Assembly (NCBI RefSeq): GCF_003347635.1
Contig: NZ_QDFY01000003.1
Span: forward strand, 352,278 to 416,277
Length of the DNA: 64,000 nucleotides
From: Sphingosinicella terrae
GTDB lineage: Bacteria; Pseudomonadota; Alphaproteobacteria; Sphingomonadales; Sphingomonadaceae
Direction of reading: 5' to 3'
Shown here: positions 34,195 to 42,928 of the stretch, piece by piece
Position numbering within the stretch: the first letter of the stretch is position 1
Layout of the letters: each line of letters begins with the position of its first letter
Made by a program: the position numbers and the translations under genes
The notes under the pieces: generated by a model
Databases searched by the model: none
What the model was told of the DNA's origin: nothing
The model's input: the letters and a program-made list of their open reading frames with translations, nothing else

Positions 34195-36410
34195 GAGGCC
34201 AGCGACCCGACCGGCGATGCGGTGCCGCCCTCGGCTGCCGCCGGCGCCAACCGGGGAATCGGCACGACGAGGCTGAATTCGGTGCCCGGATCCGCCGCCC
34301 GGGTCTCGATCTCTCCGTCGAGTTGGCCGACCAGCGAACGGATGAGGCGGCTGCCGAGCCCGCTCGTCGGCTTTTCGCCGCTCAGGCCGCGTCCGTGATC
34401 GCGGACGACGACGGTCATCGACTTGGGGCCATCCTTGACCGTGACGTCGATCGGCCCAGGTTCGCCGTCATAGGCATATTTCACCGCGTTGGTGAGAAGC
34501 TCCGTCACCACCAAGGCCAGCGTAACGGCCTTGTCCGTAGGGACCAGCACGGCGCTGCCATGCACCTTGACCAGCCCCGTCCAGCCGCGGCCCCAGGTGT
34601 CGAGCAGGCCGTCGCGAAGTTCCTCTATGTAGGATCGGAAGTCGACGCTGCGGACATGATCCGAACGCCACAGTCGCTGGTGGACGACGGCAATGGCCCG
34701 AATCCGGCGCGAGGCCTCGTCGAAATGGCGTTTCACCTCGGGGTCGCCCGCATCGCGCGCCTGAAGGTGCAGCATGGCGTTGACCAGCTGGAGGCTGTTC
34801 TGAACACGATGGTTCAGCTCCTTCATCAGCAGGTCCTTCTGGGAGATCAGCGCCTCCTTGTCCGCCAGGGTGCGGCGAAGCTGCTGGTTGAGCCTTCGTT
34901 CCTGCTGCTGATGGCGGATGTCGAGCAGGGCCCGGGAGGCGCGCGCAGCCCCGTCCAGCTCGCTCTCGGTCCACGGCCGGGCTCGTCCGCGGACCGTCTC
35001 CTTCCAGACCTCGAACGAGCGGCGCGGCGTCAGGCGGCCGACCCCGTCGACCGACTCCACCGGCTTGTGCGGTGAGCCTGCCCATTCGACGACCGTGACC
35101 TGCTCGGCGCGAAACCACAGGAGCGTGATCGGCTCGTCGCCGGGTATCGACACGGCCAGAAGGCCGCTCGCCTGGTCGCGATACTCGACCGCAGGGGCGA
35201 ACAGTTCCGACAGCGAGTCGGTGGCGAGCGGTTCCAGTCCCGCAGTCGCCCGGACCCAATCCGCCAGCGCAATCAGCTGGGCCTCGTCGGGCGCATGGCC
35301 GATCGCGGCGGCCGTCCCCGCATGGACGATGGCGGCGCCGTCCGCCGCCAGCATCGCCTGAAGCTGCGGTAATTGCTCGATCAGGCCTCGCTCGACGGAG
35401 AGAGCGCGACCGACCGTCTCGACCAGGTCCTCGCGCGCGGCCCGGGCGCGCAGCATCTGGCCGTGCCGCTCGCCGTCTACGAGCGCCTTGACGCGCTGGC
35501 CGAGCATCTGCCCGAGATGCTGGCAGACTTCGCGCTCGGCATAAGAGAGCGTCCTCGCCGTTTCATGGTGACAGGCGATCAGCCCCCACAATTGTCCGTC
35601 GACGATGATCGAGACCGACATCGAGGCGGCGACGCCCATATTCTTGAGATACTGGATATGGACCGGAGAGACGCTGCGCAGCACGGCATCGCTGAGATCG
35701 AGCGGTCGTCCGTTCCCCGGAATGACCGGCGGAATGAGCGGAGCCGGGAGATAGCCGACGTCCGGGATGAGCCGGATCGGGTTCCGCAGATAGAGCGCAC
35801 GGGCCTGCCGCGGAATGTCGGAGGCGGGATAATGATGGTTGAGGAAGGTCGGCAGATCCTGCAGCTTGTCCTCGGCGATGACGGCCCCGCTCTCGTCCTC
35901 GAGAAAGCGGTAGATCATGACTCGGTCGAAGCCGCTGATTCGCCGCATCTCGCGCGCCGCAGCCTCGGCGAGGCTGGTGAGGTCGGCCGTTTCGCTCAGC
36001 CGCGCCGCCGCGCTGCGCACCATCGCGAGCGTCTCGGCGGCGTCCGTCAGCCGATCGACTTCGGGCTCCAGCTCCAGGATCAGCAGGTCGCCGCTGCAAT
36101 GGGCGCTGAGCTCGAGACGCGCCGTCGCGCCGCGCCCCTCGACGAGACCCAGGAAGAGCGGTGGCCCGCGCCGGCCGGCGGCTCGGCGTTCCACCAGGGC
36201 TGCCCCGGCTTCGCCGATCAGTTCCTCGAGGGCTCGGCCCGGCGCCTGCTCGACAGGGACGCCGAGCATCGCCTCGACGGGACCTGCGGCCTGGACCACC
36301 CGCCTTTCGTCGTCGACCGCGATCAGGATTCCGTGAGGCTGGATCGAGCCCGGGATGTGGATGGGCTCACGCTCGCACGCCGTGAGATCGAGCTCGGAGA
36401 AATCTGCCAT
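34191..36410 (-). CDS. bphP: Bacteriophytochrome histidine kinase
   Basis: A 739-residue red/far-red light sensor. The biliverdin-attachment Cys is residue 12 (LTACEREPIHIPGSIQPHG), followed by PAS, GAF and PHY domains. Key chromophore contacts are present: PASDIP at 195-200, SPVHIQYLKNMGV (His 251), ACHHETAR (His 281) and the PHY tongue motif PRRSF near 462. The output is a HisKA_2/HWE-type kinase with phosphoacceptor His 534 in ELNHRVQNSLQL and an ATPase domain with HGRGLSG. The ATG at 36410 gives the standard N-terminus; the upstream ATG at 36449 adds 13 residues. No response regulator gene is adjacent. Confidence 0.95.
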   Translation of the reverse strand: MADFSELDLTACEREPIHIPGSIQPHGILIAVDDERRVVQAAGPVEAMLGVPVEQAPGRALEELIGEAGAALVERRAAGRRGPPLFLGLVEGRGATARLELSAHCSGDLLILELEPEVDRLTDAAETLAMVRSAAARLSETADLTSLAEAAAREMRRISGFDRVMIYRFLEDESGAVIAEDKLQDLPTFLNHHYPASDIPRQARALYLRNPIRLIPDVGYLPAPLIPPVIPGNGRPLDLSDAVLRSVSPVHIQYLKNMGVAASMSVSIIVDGQLWGLIACHHETARTLSYAEREVCQHLGQMLGQRVKALVDGERHGQMLRARAAREDLVETVGRALSVERGLIEQLPQLQAMLAADGAAIVHAGTAAAIGHAPDEAQLIALADWVRATAGLEPLATDSLSELFAPAVEYRDQASGLLAVSIPGDEPITLLWFRAEQVTVVEWAGSPHKPVESVDGVGRLTPRRSFEVWKETVRGRARPWTESELDGAARASRALLDIRHQQQERRLNQQLRRTLADKEALISQKDLLMKELNHRVQNSLQLVNAMLHLQARDAGDPEVKRHFDEASRRIRAIAVVHQRLWRSDHVRSVDFRSYIEELRDGLLDTWGRGWTGLVKVHGSAVLVPTDKAVTLALVVTELLTNAVKYAYDGEPGPIDVTVKDGPKSMTVVVRDHGRGLSGEKPTSGLGSRLIRSLVGQLDGEIETRAADPGTEFSLVVPIPRLAPAAAEGGTASPVGSLAS

Positions 36411-36631
36411 GCAGAACAAGCCTATAGACGAAGGCTTTGCGAGGTCCACCCCAGCCAGTCATGGTCTCTTCGGCGAAGCCCGTGTCAGTCGACCGGGCCC
36501 GGTCGTCTTTCCCTCGACCGGCCGACTCGCCTGGGCTGGGGGCCACGGGCCGAGGCGTCGGCGCCTGCTGGACGTCGGGTCGGGAAGTGGGCCCGACCCG
36601 AACCGCCGGCCGCGTCGACCTGGGCCTGGCC

Positions 36632-37462
36632 TCAATCCTGGGGCATTTCGGCTTCGTAGATATCGGCCAGCCCGGCCGCCTGGCCTGAGCGCCGCATTGT
36701 GCTGGCAAAGCGGAGATGTCTCCCGTCGGCGCTGAAGCTCGGGGTGAAGTTGAAGTCGCCGAGATTGATCGAGGCCGGCAGCGGCTGCGGCTCCGACCAG
36801 CTGCCGCCGCGGCGCCTGGAGACATGGAGAAGGCCCTTGCCGCCGGCGATCCGCCAGAACATGGCCGTCTGCCCGTCGGGCGAAAGCGTGAAGTCGCTCT
36901 CGCTTTCGCGGCTGTTGAACGGCGACTCCAGCGGTCGCGCCGGCCCGAAGGCCGTGTCGGCGACATCGGCCTGGTAGATGTCGAGGCCGCCGCGGCCCCC
37001 CGGCCGGGTCGAAGCGAAATAGAGCCGCCCGTCGTGCAGCTCCGGTCCGAGTTCCTCGGAGTCGCTGTTCACGCCGGCGCCCAGATGCTCCGGCTCGGAC
37101 CAGCCTTCGCCGTTTCGCCGCGCGCGCCAGATGTCGAGATCATGACGATCCGGCGCCCGTCCCGCCGCGGGACGGTTGGAGATGAAATAGAGTGTCTGAC
37201 CGTCAGCTGTGAGCCAGGGGTCGGAATCGGACCAGCGCGGGTCGCTGAAGCCGATCGGCTCGGGTGGCGACCAGCCGTCGGCGGTGCGATGCGACACCAG
37301 GATCCGGGCGTTGCGGAATTCCGCTTCGGACCGGGCGACGACGAGGATCGATTCGGCCGCATCAGCGACGGCATTATAGTCGTTGAGCGGTGACGACAGC
37401 GGCGCGACCATCGTCGGGGAGGCAAGGCCGGCGGCAAGGGCGAGGAGGAGCGGGTTGGGCAA
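36632..37462 (-). CDS. PD40 beta-propeller (TolB-like) periplasmic protein
   Basis: A 276-residue exported protein with a short signal peptide (LLLALAAGLASPTMVA) and repeated PD40/WD40-like units: SDSDPWLTADGQTLYFISNR, ELGPELHDGRLYFASTRPGG, SESDFTLSPDGQTAMFWR and NFTPSFSADGRHLRFAST. Each unit ends in the D-G-x-x-L/A-x-F pattern of TolB propeller blades. Likely a periplasmic binding scaffold with unknown ligand. The start is a TTG at 37462 with a GGAG about ten bases upstream. Confidence 0.8.
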   Translation of the reverse strand: MPNPLLLALAAGLASPTMVAPLSSPLNDYNAVADAAESILVVARSEAEFRNARILVSHRTADGWSPPEPIGFSDPRWSDSDPWLTADGQTLYFISNRPAAGRAPDRHDLDIWRARRNGEGWSEPEHLGAGVNSDSEELGPELHDGRLYFASTRPGGRGGLDIYQADVADTAFGPARPLESPFNSRESESDFTLSPDGQTAMFWRIAGGKGLLHVSRRRGGSWSEPQPLPASINLGDFNFTPSFSADGRHLRFASTMRRSGQAAGLADIYEAEMPQD

Positions 37463-37634
37463 GGGGTGGGTCTCCGGTCGAACTCGACCGGCGTCTTGCA
37501 GGATCGGCAGGTCTCGCCAGTGCCCGCGCGACCAAGGCGCCGGAGCGTTCGACGAAGCAACGCCGCGCTCTCGATCGCACGAACGCCCCTGCGCGCCCTC
37601 GTCCTTGCGGATCCGCGCAGGGGCGGTCGCCGCC

Positions 37635-38546
37635 TCAGCAGAAGGCCGGCGCGACCTGCTCGATCAGGGCGCGGCCGTCCGGACTGACGGCTCCGATCGC
37701 CTCGAGGAAGCCCGGGTTGCACAGCGCCGATCCCAGGAAGGTCCAGCGCATCGCCTGGTGCTGGATCTGGCTGAAGGCGTCGCGCTCGCCGCCGGGAAGC
37801 GTCCGGCCGATCGCCTTTTCGAGGCTGGCCAGGTCGAGCGCCGTCTGCTGCTTCAGAAGCGTGTCGACATAGCCGCCGATCGCCAGGAACCCCTGGAGGG
37901 CGGCGTCGACCTGCTCCGGCCCCGCCCGGGTCGCCAGTTCCCGAAAGACGAGCGCGTCCAGCTTGGCATGCTGCGATTCCTCGAGCCAATGATGGCGGAG
38001 CAGGCTCTTGAACTGGGGGTCGAGCGACGGATCGCCGCGAACGCTCTCCGCATAATGGACCTGGGTGGCCCACTCGATGGCGAGAACGAAGATGGCAAGG
38101 GCAAGCTCGCCGTGGCTGCGTATCTCCGCGCCGATCGCCTCGGCGGGTCCGACGAAGCCGCATTCCACCTCGAAACTCTCGGTGAAGTCGCGGCGGAAAC
38201 GGGTGAACAGCTCGATATGCTTGGCCTCCTCGGCCGCGAACTGGCTCATGGCCGGCGTGCGCCACTCGTCCTGGTCCGGGCGCGAGGGCGTATGTGCATC
38301 AATGAAGGGGAGGATGCAGCGTTCGACCAGCTCGAACATGGCGAGATAGCCGTGGCCGCGTATCTGGTTGAGCAACCGCTTCTCGCCGTCGTCGAGAAAG
38401 TCCATCCCATCGACCCGAGCGAAGCTTTCGGGGAGGAAGGGGCGAGAGAAATCCATCTTCTTGTCGCCGCCGATAATGTCCTCGAGGCGCCAGTTCACGC
38501 GCCGGGAGGTGGCGAGCAGACGTTCATAGCTATGCATCTGGGTCAT
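37635..38546 (-). CDS. AurF-like diiron (ferritin-fold) oxygenase
   Basis: A 303-residue helical protein with ferritin-like metal ligands: MFELVERCILPF, FAAEEAKHIELF (E-x2-H), IEWATQVHYAES and LEESQHAKLDAL (E-x2-H). This set of four carboxylate helices with paired His residues matches the AurF/p-aminobenzoate N-oxygenase group or a related diiron oxygenase. It could oxidise an amine or detoxify peroxide; the substrate is unknown. It lies 87 bases after the DUF4242 gene on the same strand, with a LysR regulator divergent, which suggests a small regulated unit. Confidence 0.7.
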   Translation of the reverse strand: MTQMHSYERLLATSRRVNWRLEDIIGGDKKMDFSRPFLPESFARVDGMDFLDDGEKRLLNQIRGHGYLAMFELVERCILPFIDAHTPSRPDQDEWRTPAMSQFAAEEAKHIELFTRFRRDFTESFEVECGFVGPAEAIGAEIRSHGELALAIFVLAIEWATQVHYAESVRGDPSLDPQFKSLLRHHWLEESQHAKLDALVFRELATRAGPEQVDAALQGFLAIGGYVDTLLKQQTALDLASLEKAIGRTLPGGERDAFSQIQHQAMRWTFLGSALCNPGFLEAIGAVSPDGRALIEQVAPAFC

Positions 38547-38633
38547 AGTCTGGCTCCATGCACGACCCGAGCGCGCCGCCCGGCGCTCGTCCGCCGGCCG
38601 GCTTCCCCTGGATCGCTTCCTTGTTTCGGGCCG

Positions 38634-38918
38634 TCAGTTGTTGGCCGTGAGGGGATCGATGATCTGCGGGATCTCGGTGATCGCGCTCACCGGGATTCCG
38701 CTCAATTCGGCGTGGGCACGGATCGTGTCCTCGCCATCCGCGAGATAGATGCAGAACATCCGGTCCCCAGCGACATAGCTGTGCTGCCACTGGATCCGGG
38801 AGCCGAGCGTCTCGATCGCCTGGTTCGAAGCGCGGGCTGCCCCGCAGAGCTCGACGATCGACATGCCGCCGATGCCGGGGATCTCGCGCTCGACCAGGTA
38901 GCGTTTGAGTTGGCCCAT
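38634..38918 (-). CDS. DUF4242 family protein
   Basis: A 94-residue ferredoxin-like-fold protein opening KRYLVEREIPGIGGMS, with IQWQHSYVAGDRMFCIYLAD and HAELSGIPVSAITEI. These are the standard DUF4242 blocks (some members bind nickel); function is unknown. The ATG at 38918 has an AGGAG site nine bases upstream. It is the first gene of a unit with the AurF-like protein and is divergent from the LysR gene. Confidence 0.85.
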   Translation of the reverse strand: MGQLKRYLVEREIPGIGGMSIVELCGAARASNQAIETLGSRIQWQHSYVAGDRMFCIYLADGEDTIRAHAELSGIPVSAITEIPQIIDPLTANN

Positions 38919-39028
38919 GGCGCCAGCTCCTGCATCACCCTGGAATGCGCTCAGTGTCTCTCCGATCGCCCGGCAACACAATCCAAAAGCTGTCGCGGTG
39001 ACTAAAGCTTTCCTTTATTGAAGCGATC
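38919..39028. promoter_or_regulatory. Divergent LysR/DUF4242 control region
   Basis: This 110-base spacer holds both promoters of the divergent pair. It contains a small palindrome, aaagcttt at 39004-39011, inside an AT-rich stretch just before the LysR start, a plausible LysR recognition half-site. No stronger T-N11-A box could be chosen by eye. Confidence 0.4.
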
Positions 39029-39994
39029 ATGGTCGCTCCTTCGCACCTCAAGGCTCTGCAGGCGCTCGAGCTCGCCGCCCGCAAGGGCTCGCTCAGGGAG
39101 GCGGCCGAGGCGCTGGCAATCACCCCGGCGGCCGTCGGGCAGCGGATCCGGGCGCTCGAGGACTATCTCGGGGTCACGCTGCTGGAGCGCGGCCGCTCCG
39201 GGATCAGGCCGACCGCTTCCCTGGCGGCGGCGCTGCCGCACCTCCATCACGCCTTTTCGGGTCTCGAGGCGGCGGCGCGCGAGCTCGACCTCCAGCGGGG
39301 CCACGAGATCCATATCGCAGCGACCTCGGATCTCGCCGAGCTCTGGCTCGCCCCGAGGCTGGCGCGCTTCCGCGAAGCCAATCCCGCCACGCTCTTCTGC
39401 ATCAATGGCGAGGGCGATGTGCCGATGCGGCTCGGCCGCGTCGATTGCGAGATCAGCTACGGCGCGGTCCGCGAGGACGGTCTGGCCGATACTCTGTTCC
39501 ACGATTACGTGCTTCCGGTCTGCTCGCCCTCGAATCTCGCCCGCACCGCCGCGCTTCCCGCCGCCGGCCGGCTCGAAGGCTTTCCGCTGCTCCACCTCGA
39601 TTTCTACAGGAACGATCCGGCAGGCCTCTCCTGGTCCCGCTGGATCGCCGCCGCCGGCGCGGCCCGCAGCGCGCCGGAGCGGGGGATGCGCTTTCAGAGG
39701 ATCACCGCCGCGCTCGGCGCCGTGCGTGCCGATGCCGGCATCGCCCTGTGCGGGTTGGCGCTGATCGCGGACGATGTCGAGGAGGGCAGGATGAAGCTTC
39801 CTTATCCCGTCGCCAGCGGCCTTTGGGGCGAGCACGCCTTCGTGGCGCGTTACCGCGCCGACGCCGCTGCCCGGCCCCATGTCGCCCGCTTCCGCGCCTG
39901 GCTCAGCGAGGAAAGCGCGGAGACCGCCCGATGGCTCGGCGAAACGGCAGGGGGGACGGCCGCCGGCCGCTCGCGCGAGCCGCGGATCGGATGA
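39029..39994 (+). CDS. LysR family transcriptional regulator
   Basis: A 321-residue LysR-type regulator. The DNA-binding helix-turn-helix is LKALQALELAARKGSLREAA then ITPAAVGQRIRALEDYLGV and TLLERGRSGIRPT, a GcvA-like subgroup. The effector domain follows (IHIAATSDLAELWLAPRLAR, HDYVLPVCSP, ADAGIALCGLALI). It is divergent from the DUF4242-AurF-like unit and probably controls it. The Ala/Gly-rich tail is variable. Confidence 0.9.
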   Translation: MVAPSHLKALQALELAARKGSLREAAEALAITPAAVGQRIRALEDYLGVTLLERGRSGIRPTASLAAALPHLHHAFSGLEAAARELDLQRGHEIHIAATSDLAELWLAPRLARFREANPATLFCINGEGDVPMRLGRVDCEISYGAVREDGLADTLFHDYVLPVCSPSNLARTAALPAAGRLEGFPLLHLDFYRNDPAGLSWSRWIAAAGAARSAPERGMRFQRITAALGAVRADAGIALCGLALIADDVEEGRMKLPYPVASGLWGEHAFVARYRADAAARPHVARFRAWLSEESAETARWLGETAGGTAAGRSREPRIG

Positions 39995-40022
39995 CCGATC
40001 CGGGCGCGCTCCCGCCCGCCGC

Positions 40023-41822
40023 CTAACCCGTTGTCACCTCTTTCCGGTGACGCCGGTCCGACTGGTGATCGAACAGGCGCCGGTATCGGCCGCCTTCGAT
40101 CGCGAGGAGCCGCTCATGGTCGGCGTCCTCCACGATCCGGCCCTGATCGAAGACGAGGATCCGATCGAGCGACCGCACCGTCGACAGCCGGTGCGCGATG
40201 ATGATCGCGGTGCGCCCGACCATCAGGCGCTCCATCGCCTGCTGGATCATGGCTTCGGACTCCGAATCCAGGCTCGACGTCGCTTCATCCAGGATCAGGA
40301 TCGGCGCGTCCGCAAGGAAGGCGCGGGCGATCGCCACGCGCTGCCGTTCGCCGCCCGACAGCTTGACGCCGCGTTCTCCGACCAAGGTGCGGTATCCGCG
40401 AGGCAAAGCGGCGATGAAGTCGTGGGCGTTGGCAAGCCGCGCCGCCGTCTCGATCTGCTCCTGGCTCGCGTCCGGCCGTCCATAGCCGATATTCTCGGCG
40501 AGGCTGCGGTGGAAGAGAACCGGCTCCTGCGGGACGATCGCGATCTGACGGCGCAACGAGGCTTGCGAGGCGAGCGCGATATCGTGGCCGTCGACCAGGA
40601 CGCGTCCTTCCGTCGGATCGTGGAGTCGCTGGATCAGTTTGACGAAGGTCGTCTTGCCCGAGCCCGACGGCCCGACGAGCCCGATTCGCTGGCCGGCCGG
40701 TATGACGACGTCGAGGGCGGAATAAAGCGGGGTCGCATGGCCGCCATAGCGGAAGGTCACATGCTCGAAGCGCACCTCGCCGGAGTCGATCCGGATCGGC
40801 CGCGCTGCCTCATGGTCCGCGACGCCGAGGGGCTCGTCGTGCAGCTTCACCAGCTCCTCCATCTCGTTCACCGAACGCTGGAGCTGGTGGATGTGCTGGC
40901 CGACATCGCGCAGATAGCCGTGCAGGACCAGATAGGCGGTCAGCACGTAGACGATGTCGCCGGCGCTGGCCTGGCCCCTTGCCCACAACCAGAGCGCTGT
41001 CCCGGTCACGGCCGCGCGTATCGCCCACAGCAAGAGGAGCTGGCCGCTCCCGCTCCAGGTGAAGAACATCCAGGTGCGGCGCGTGCGGCGCGCCCACTTG
41101 CCCATCATCTCGGCGAGCCGCGCGTCCTCGCGATCCTCCGCCCCGAAGGCCTTGACGACGGCGTTGGTGCCGATCGCATCGGCGAGAAGGCCGCCTATCC
41201 TCGTATCCCACGCATTCGACAGCCGGGCGGCCGGGGCGAGCACGCCTATCGCCAGCCCCAGATTGAGCGCCACATAGAGGATCGCGCCCAACGCCATGAC
41301 CATTCCGAGCGCCGGCCACTTCGCCGCCAGCAGACCGACGGTGCCGGCCAGCACCACCAGCGAGGGCAGCAGCGCCAGCAGCAGCACGTCGTTCAGCTCG
41401 TCGAACGCCCACATTCCGCGCGTGATCTTGCGCACGACCGACCCGGAAAAGCTGTTGGCATGCCAGTCGCTCGACAGCCGCTGGACCCGGTGGAAGGCCT
41501 CCGCGGCGGCTTCGCGCATGTTGGTCAGCGTCAACGGGATGACGGCCCACCAGGCGATGTGGCGCAGCACCACCATGGCAAGTCCGAGCGCGACCATGGT
41601 CGCGAACGCGGCGAGAGCGGCCGATCGTCCGTCGGCGCCGAGCGCCAGGGCGTCGATCAGCCGTCCGGCATAGACCGGGACGAAGATCTCAGTGACCGTC
41701 GCCAGGCCCATGCAGACGGCGATTCCCAGAGCGAGCCTCGGCTGGCGGGCCCAATGGCGGAAGGAAAAACGGAGGACGAGGCCCAGGACTGAAGCGGGGC
41801 GCCGCGCATTGGATCTGTTCAT
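40023..41822 (-). CDS. ABC transporter, fused permease and ATPase (exporter type)
   Basis: A 599-residue half-transporter. Six membrane spans occupy residues about 20-310 (ALGIAVCMGLATVTEIFVPV is the first). The ATPase has Walker A GLVGPSGSGKTTFVKL, Q-loop IAIVPQEPVLF, signature VKLSGGERQRVAIARAFL, Walker B ILILDEATSSLD and the switch IIIAHRLSTVRS. It works as a homodimer exporting a lipid or small molecule (MsbA/Atm1 class). The ATG at 41822 is preferred to a GTG five codons upstream. The gene stands alone. Confidence 0.92.
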   Translation of the reverse strand: MNRSNARRPASVLGLVLRFSFRHWARQPRLALGIAVCMGLATVTEIFVPVYAGRLIDALALGADGRSAALAAFATMVALGLAMVVLRHIAWWAVIPLTLTNMREAAAEAFHRVQRLSSDWHANSFSGSVVRKITRGMWAFDELNDVLLLALLPSLVVLAGTVGLLAAKWPALGMVMALGAILYVALNLGLAIGVLAPAARLSNAWDTRIGGLLADAIGTNAVVKAFGAEDREDARLAEMMGKWARRTRRTWMFFTWSGSGQLLLLWAIRAAVTGTALWLWARGQASAGDIVYVLTAYLVLHGYLRDVGQHIHQLQRSVNEMEELVKLHDEPLGVADHEAARPIRIDSGEVRFEHVTFRYGGHATPLYSALDVVIPAGQRIGLVGPSGSGKTTFVKLIQRLHDPTEGRVLVDGHDIALASQASLRRQIAIVPQEPVLFHRSLAENIGYGRPDASQEQIETAARLANAHDFIAALPRGYRTLVGERGVKLSGGERQRVAIARAFLADAPILILDEATSSLDSESEAMIQQAMERLMVGRTAIIIAHRLSTVRSLDRILVFDQGRIVEDADHERLLAIEGGRYRRLFDHQSDRRHRKEVTTG

Positions 41823-41905
41823 CGAAGCACCACGCACGCCGACGCGTGCGTCCCTGTGACAGGTTGATCGGGAGGGAAGGGGCGGCTTTGAGGGCCGCGG
41901 GCGGA

Positions 41906-42222
41906 TCAGCCCTCGGCGGCTCCGGGCCGGATCGAGGGCATGGCGACGGTGGATGCGTTCATCTTTGCCCTCCTTCTTCCTGGTGCGAACGCGACTTCGC
42001 TAGCCAATTTCGAGGCTGCGCTCAATGGCGCGCCGTCCGGCAGCACGCGCTCCAGCGCTTCGCGCGTCGCATGGCCCCGGCTGATGATTGCAGCGCAGGA
42101 GACGCCGGCCTCCCGCGCGTGTCGCGCCTGGTTCACGGCGCGAAGACCCAGTCGGCGGTGCCGGCAAGCGTCCCATCGAAGTCGAAGACGCCGAGACGGC
42201 ACCGGACCGGCAGGAAGTTCAC
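41906..42222 (-). pseudogene. Decayed HAD-family hydrolase
   Basis: A GTG at 42222 overlaps the cupin stop codon (GTGA) and is preceded by GGGAGGG. It opens a perfect HAD N-terminus, RLGVFDFDGTLAGTADWVFA, but the frame stops after 29 codons at 42133. In the next frame the sequence continues with AREAGVSCAAIISRGHATRE and ALERVLPDGAP, which looks like the C-terminal end of the same family. About 130 central residues are missing, so a deletion with frameshift has destroyed the gene. It was once translationally coupled to the cupin. Confidence 0.6.
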
Positions 42223-42704
42223 ACACCCTCCCGGTCGTAATAGTCGACGGTCGTCTCGGCCCTGAACATCTTGCGCAGGCCCGGCTGTCCCGGCTTGCCG
42301 GTCACCACGAGCACCTTCCCGGAATCCGGATATTCGCACGCCTCGACCTCGACGAGGGTCGAGATCGCCAGATAGCGCATCGTCGTCGTGCCGGTATTGA
42401 CGATCTGGTGCGCGACCTCGGGGCCGCCGGGCGGGCAGGCGATGACGTCATGGCGGCGGATCGGGTAACGCCGCTCGCCGAAGCGCAGCTCGCCTTCGCC
42501 CTCCAGGATGAAGAACATCTCCTCCTCGCCATGATGGCAGTGGAATGGGCACTGTACCTTCCCGGGCGGCAGCGTCGTGAGATTGTAGCCGAGGTTGCGC
42601 GCCCCGATCCTCTCGCTGAACAGCGCCCGGCTGGACGTGTAGAGGCCGTTCTCCTCGACATCGTCATACTCGACCTCGTCGAGGTTGATGATCGGCTTGA
42701 TCAA
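42219..42704 (-). CDS. Cupin domain protein
   Basis: A 161-residue single-domain cupin. Motif 1 is visible in CPFHCHHGEEEMFFILEGEG (His, His, Glu metal ligands) and motif 2 in CPPGGPEVAHQIVNTGTT. These ligands bind a divalent metal; possible roles include sugar isomerisation or dioxygenation, and none can be chosen from sequence. It was followed by a now broken HAD gene whose start overlaps its stop. Confidence 0.85.
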   Translation of the reverse strand: MIKPIINLDEVEYDDVEENGLYTSSRALFSERIGARNLGYNLTTLPPGKVQCPFHCHHGEEEMFFILEGEGELRFGERRYPIRRHDVIACPPGGPEVAHQIVNTGTTTMRYLAISTLVEVEACEYPDSGKVLVVTGKPGQPGLRKMFRAETTVDYYDREGV

Positions 42705-42928
42705 CGCCTCCTCCCTCTCTGCCTGTCGGGCCCGGTAGCCTATCGGCCGAACACATGGAGAACAAGGCTGCCTCCGATAAGAGAGGTCTCGCGTCTGCCG
42801 GCGCTAACCCTTTCCGGCCGATCGTCCCTTGCCGGGACGGTCGATTCCCGGGCCTTGTCTTCCGGTCGGTTCGAGGCGTTTAGAATGCTGGCCGGCCTCG
42901 TTTCGCCGGCGGTCGCGTAGAGGTGGAT

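Noticed and set aside
31390..34398. A 1002-residue plus-strand open frame
   Set aside because: Antisense shadow of the TonB receptor and bphO genes, no recognisable motif; typical of GC-rich DNA.
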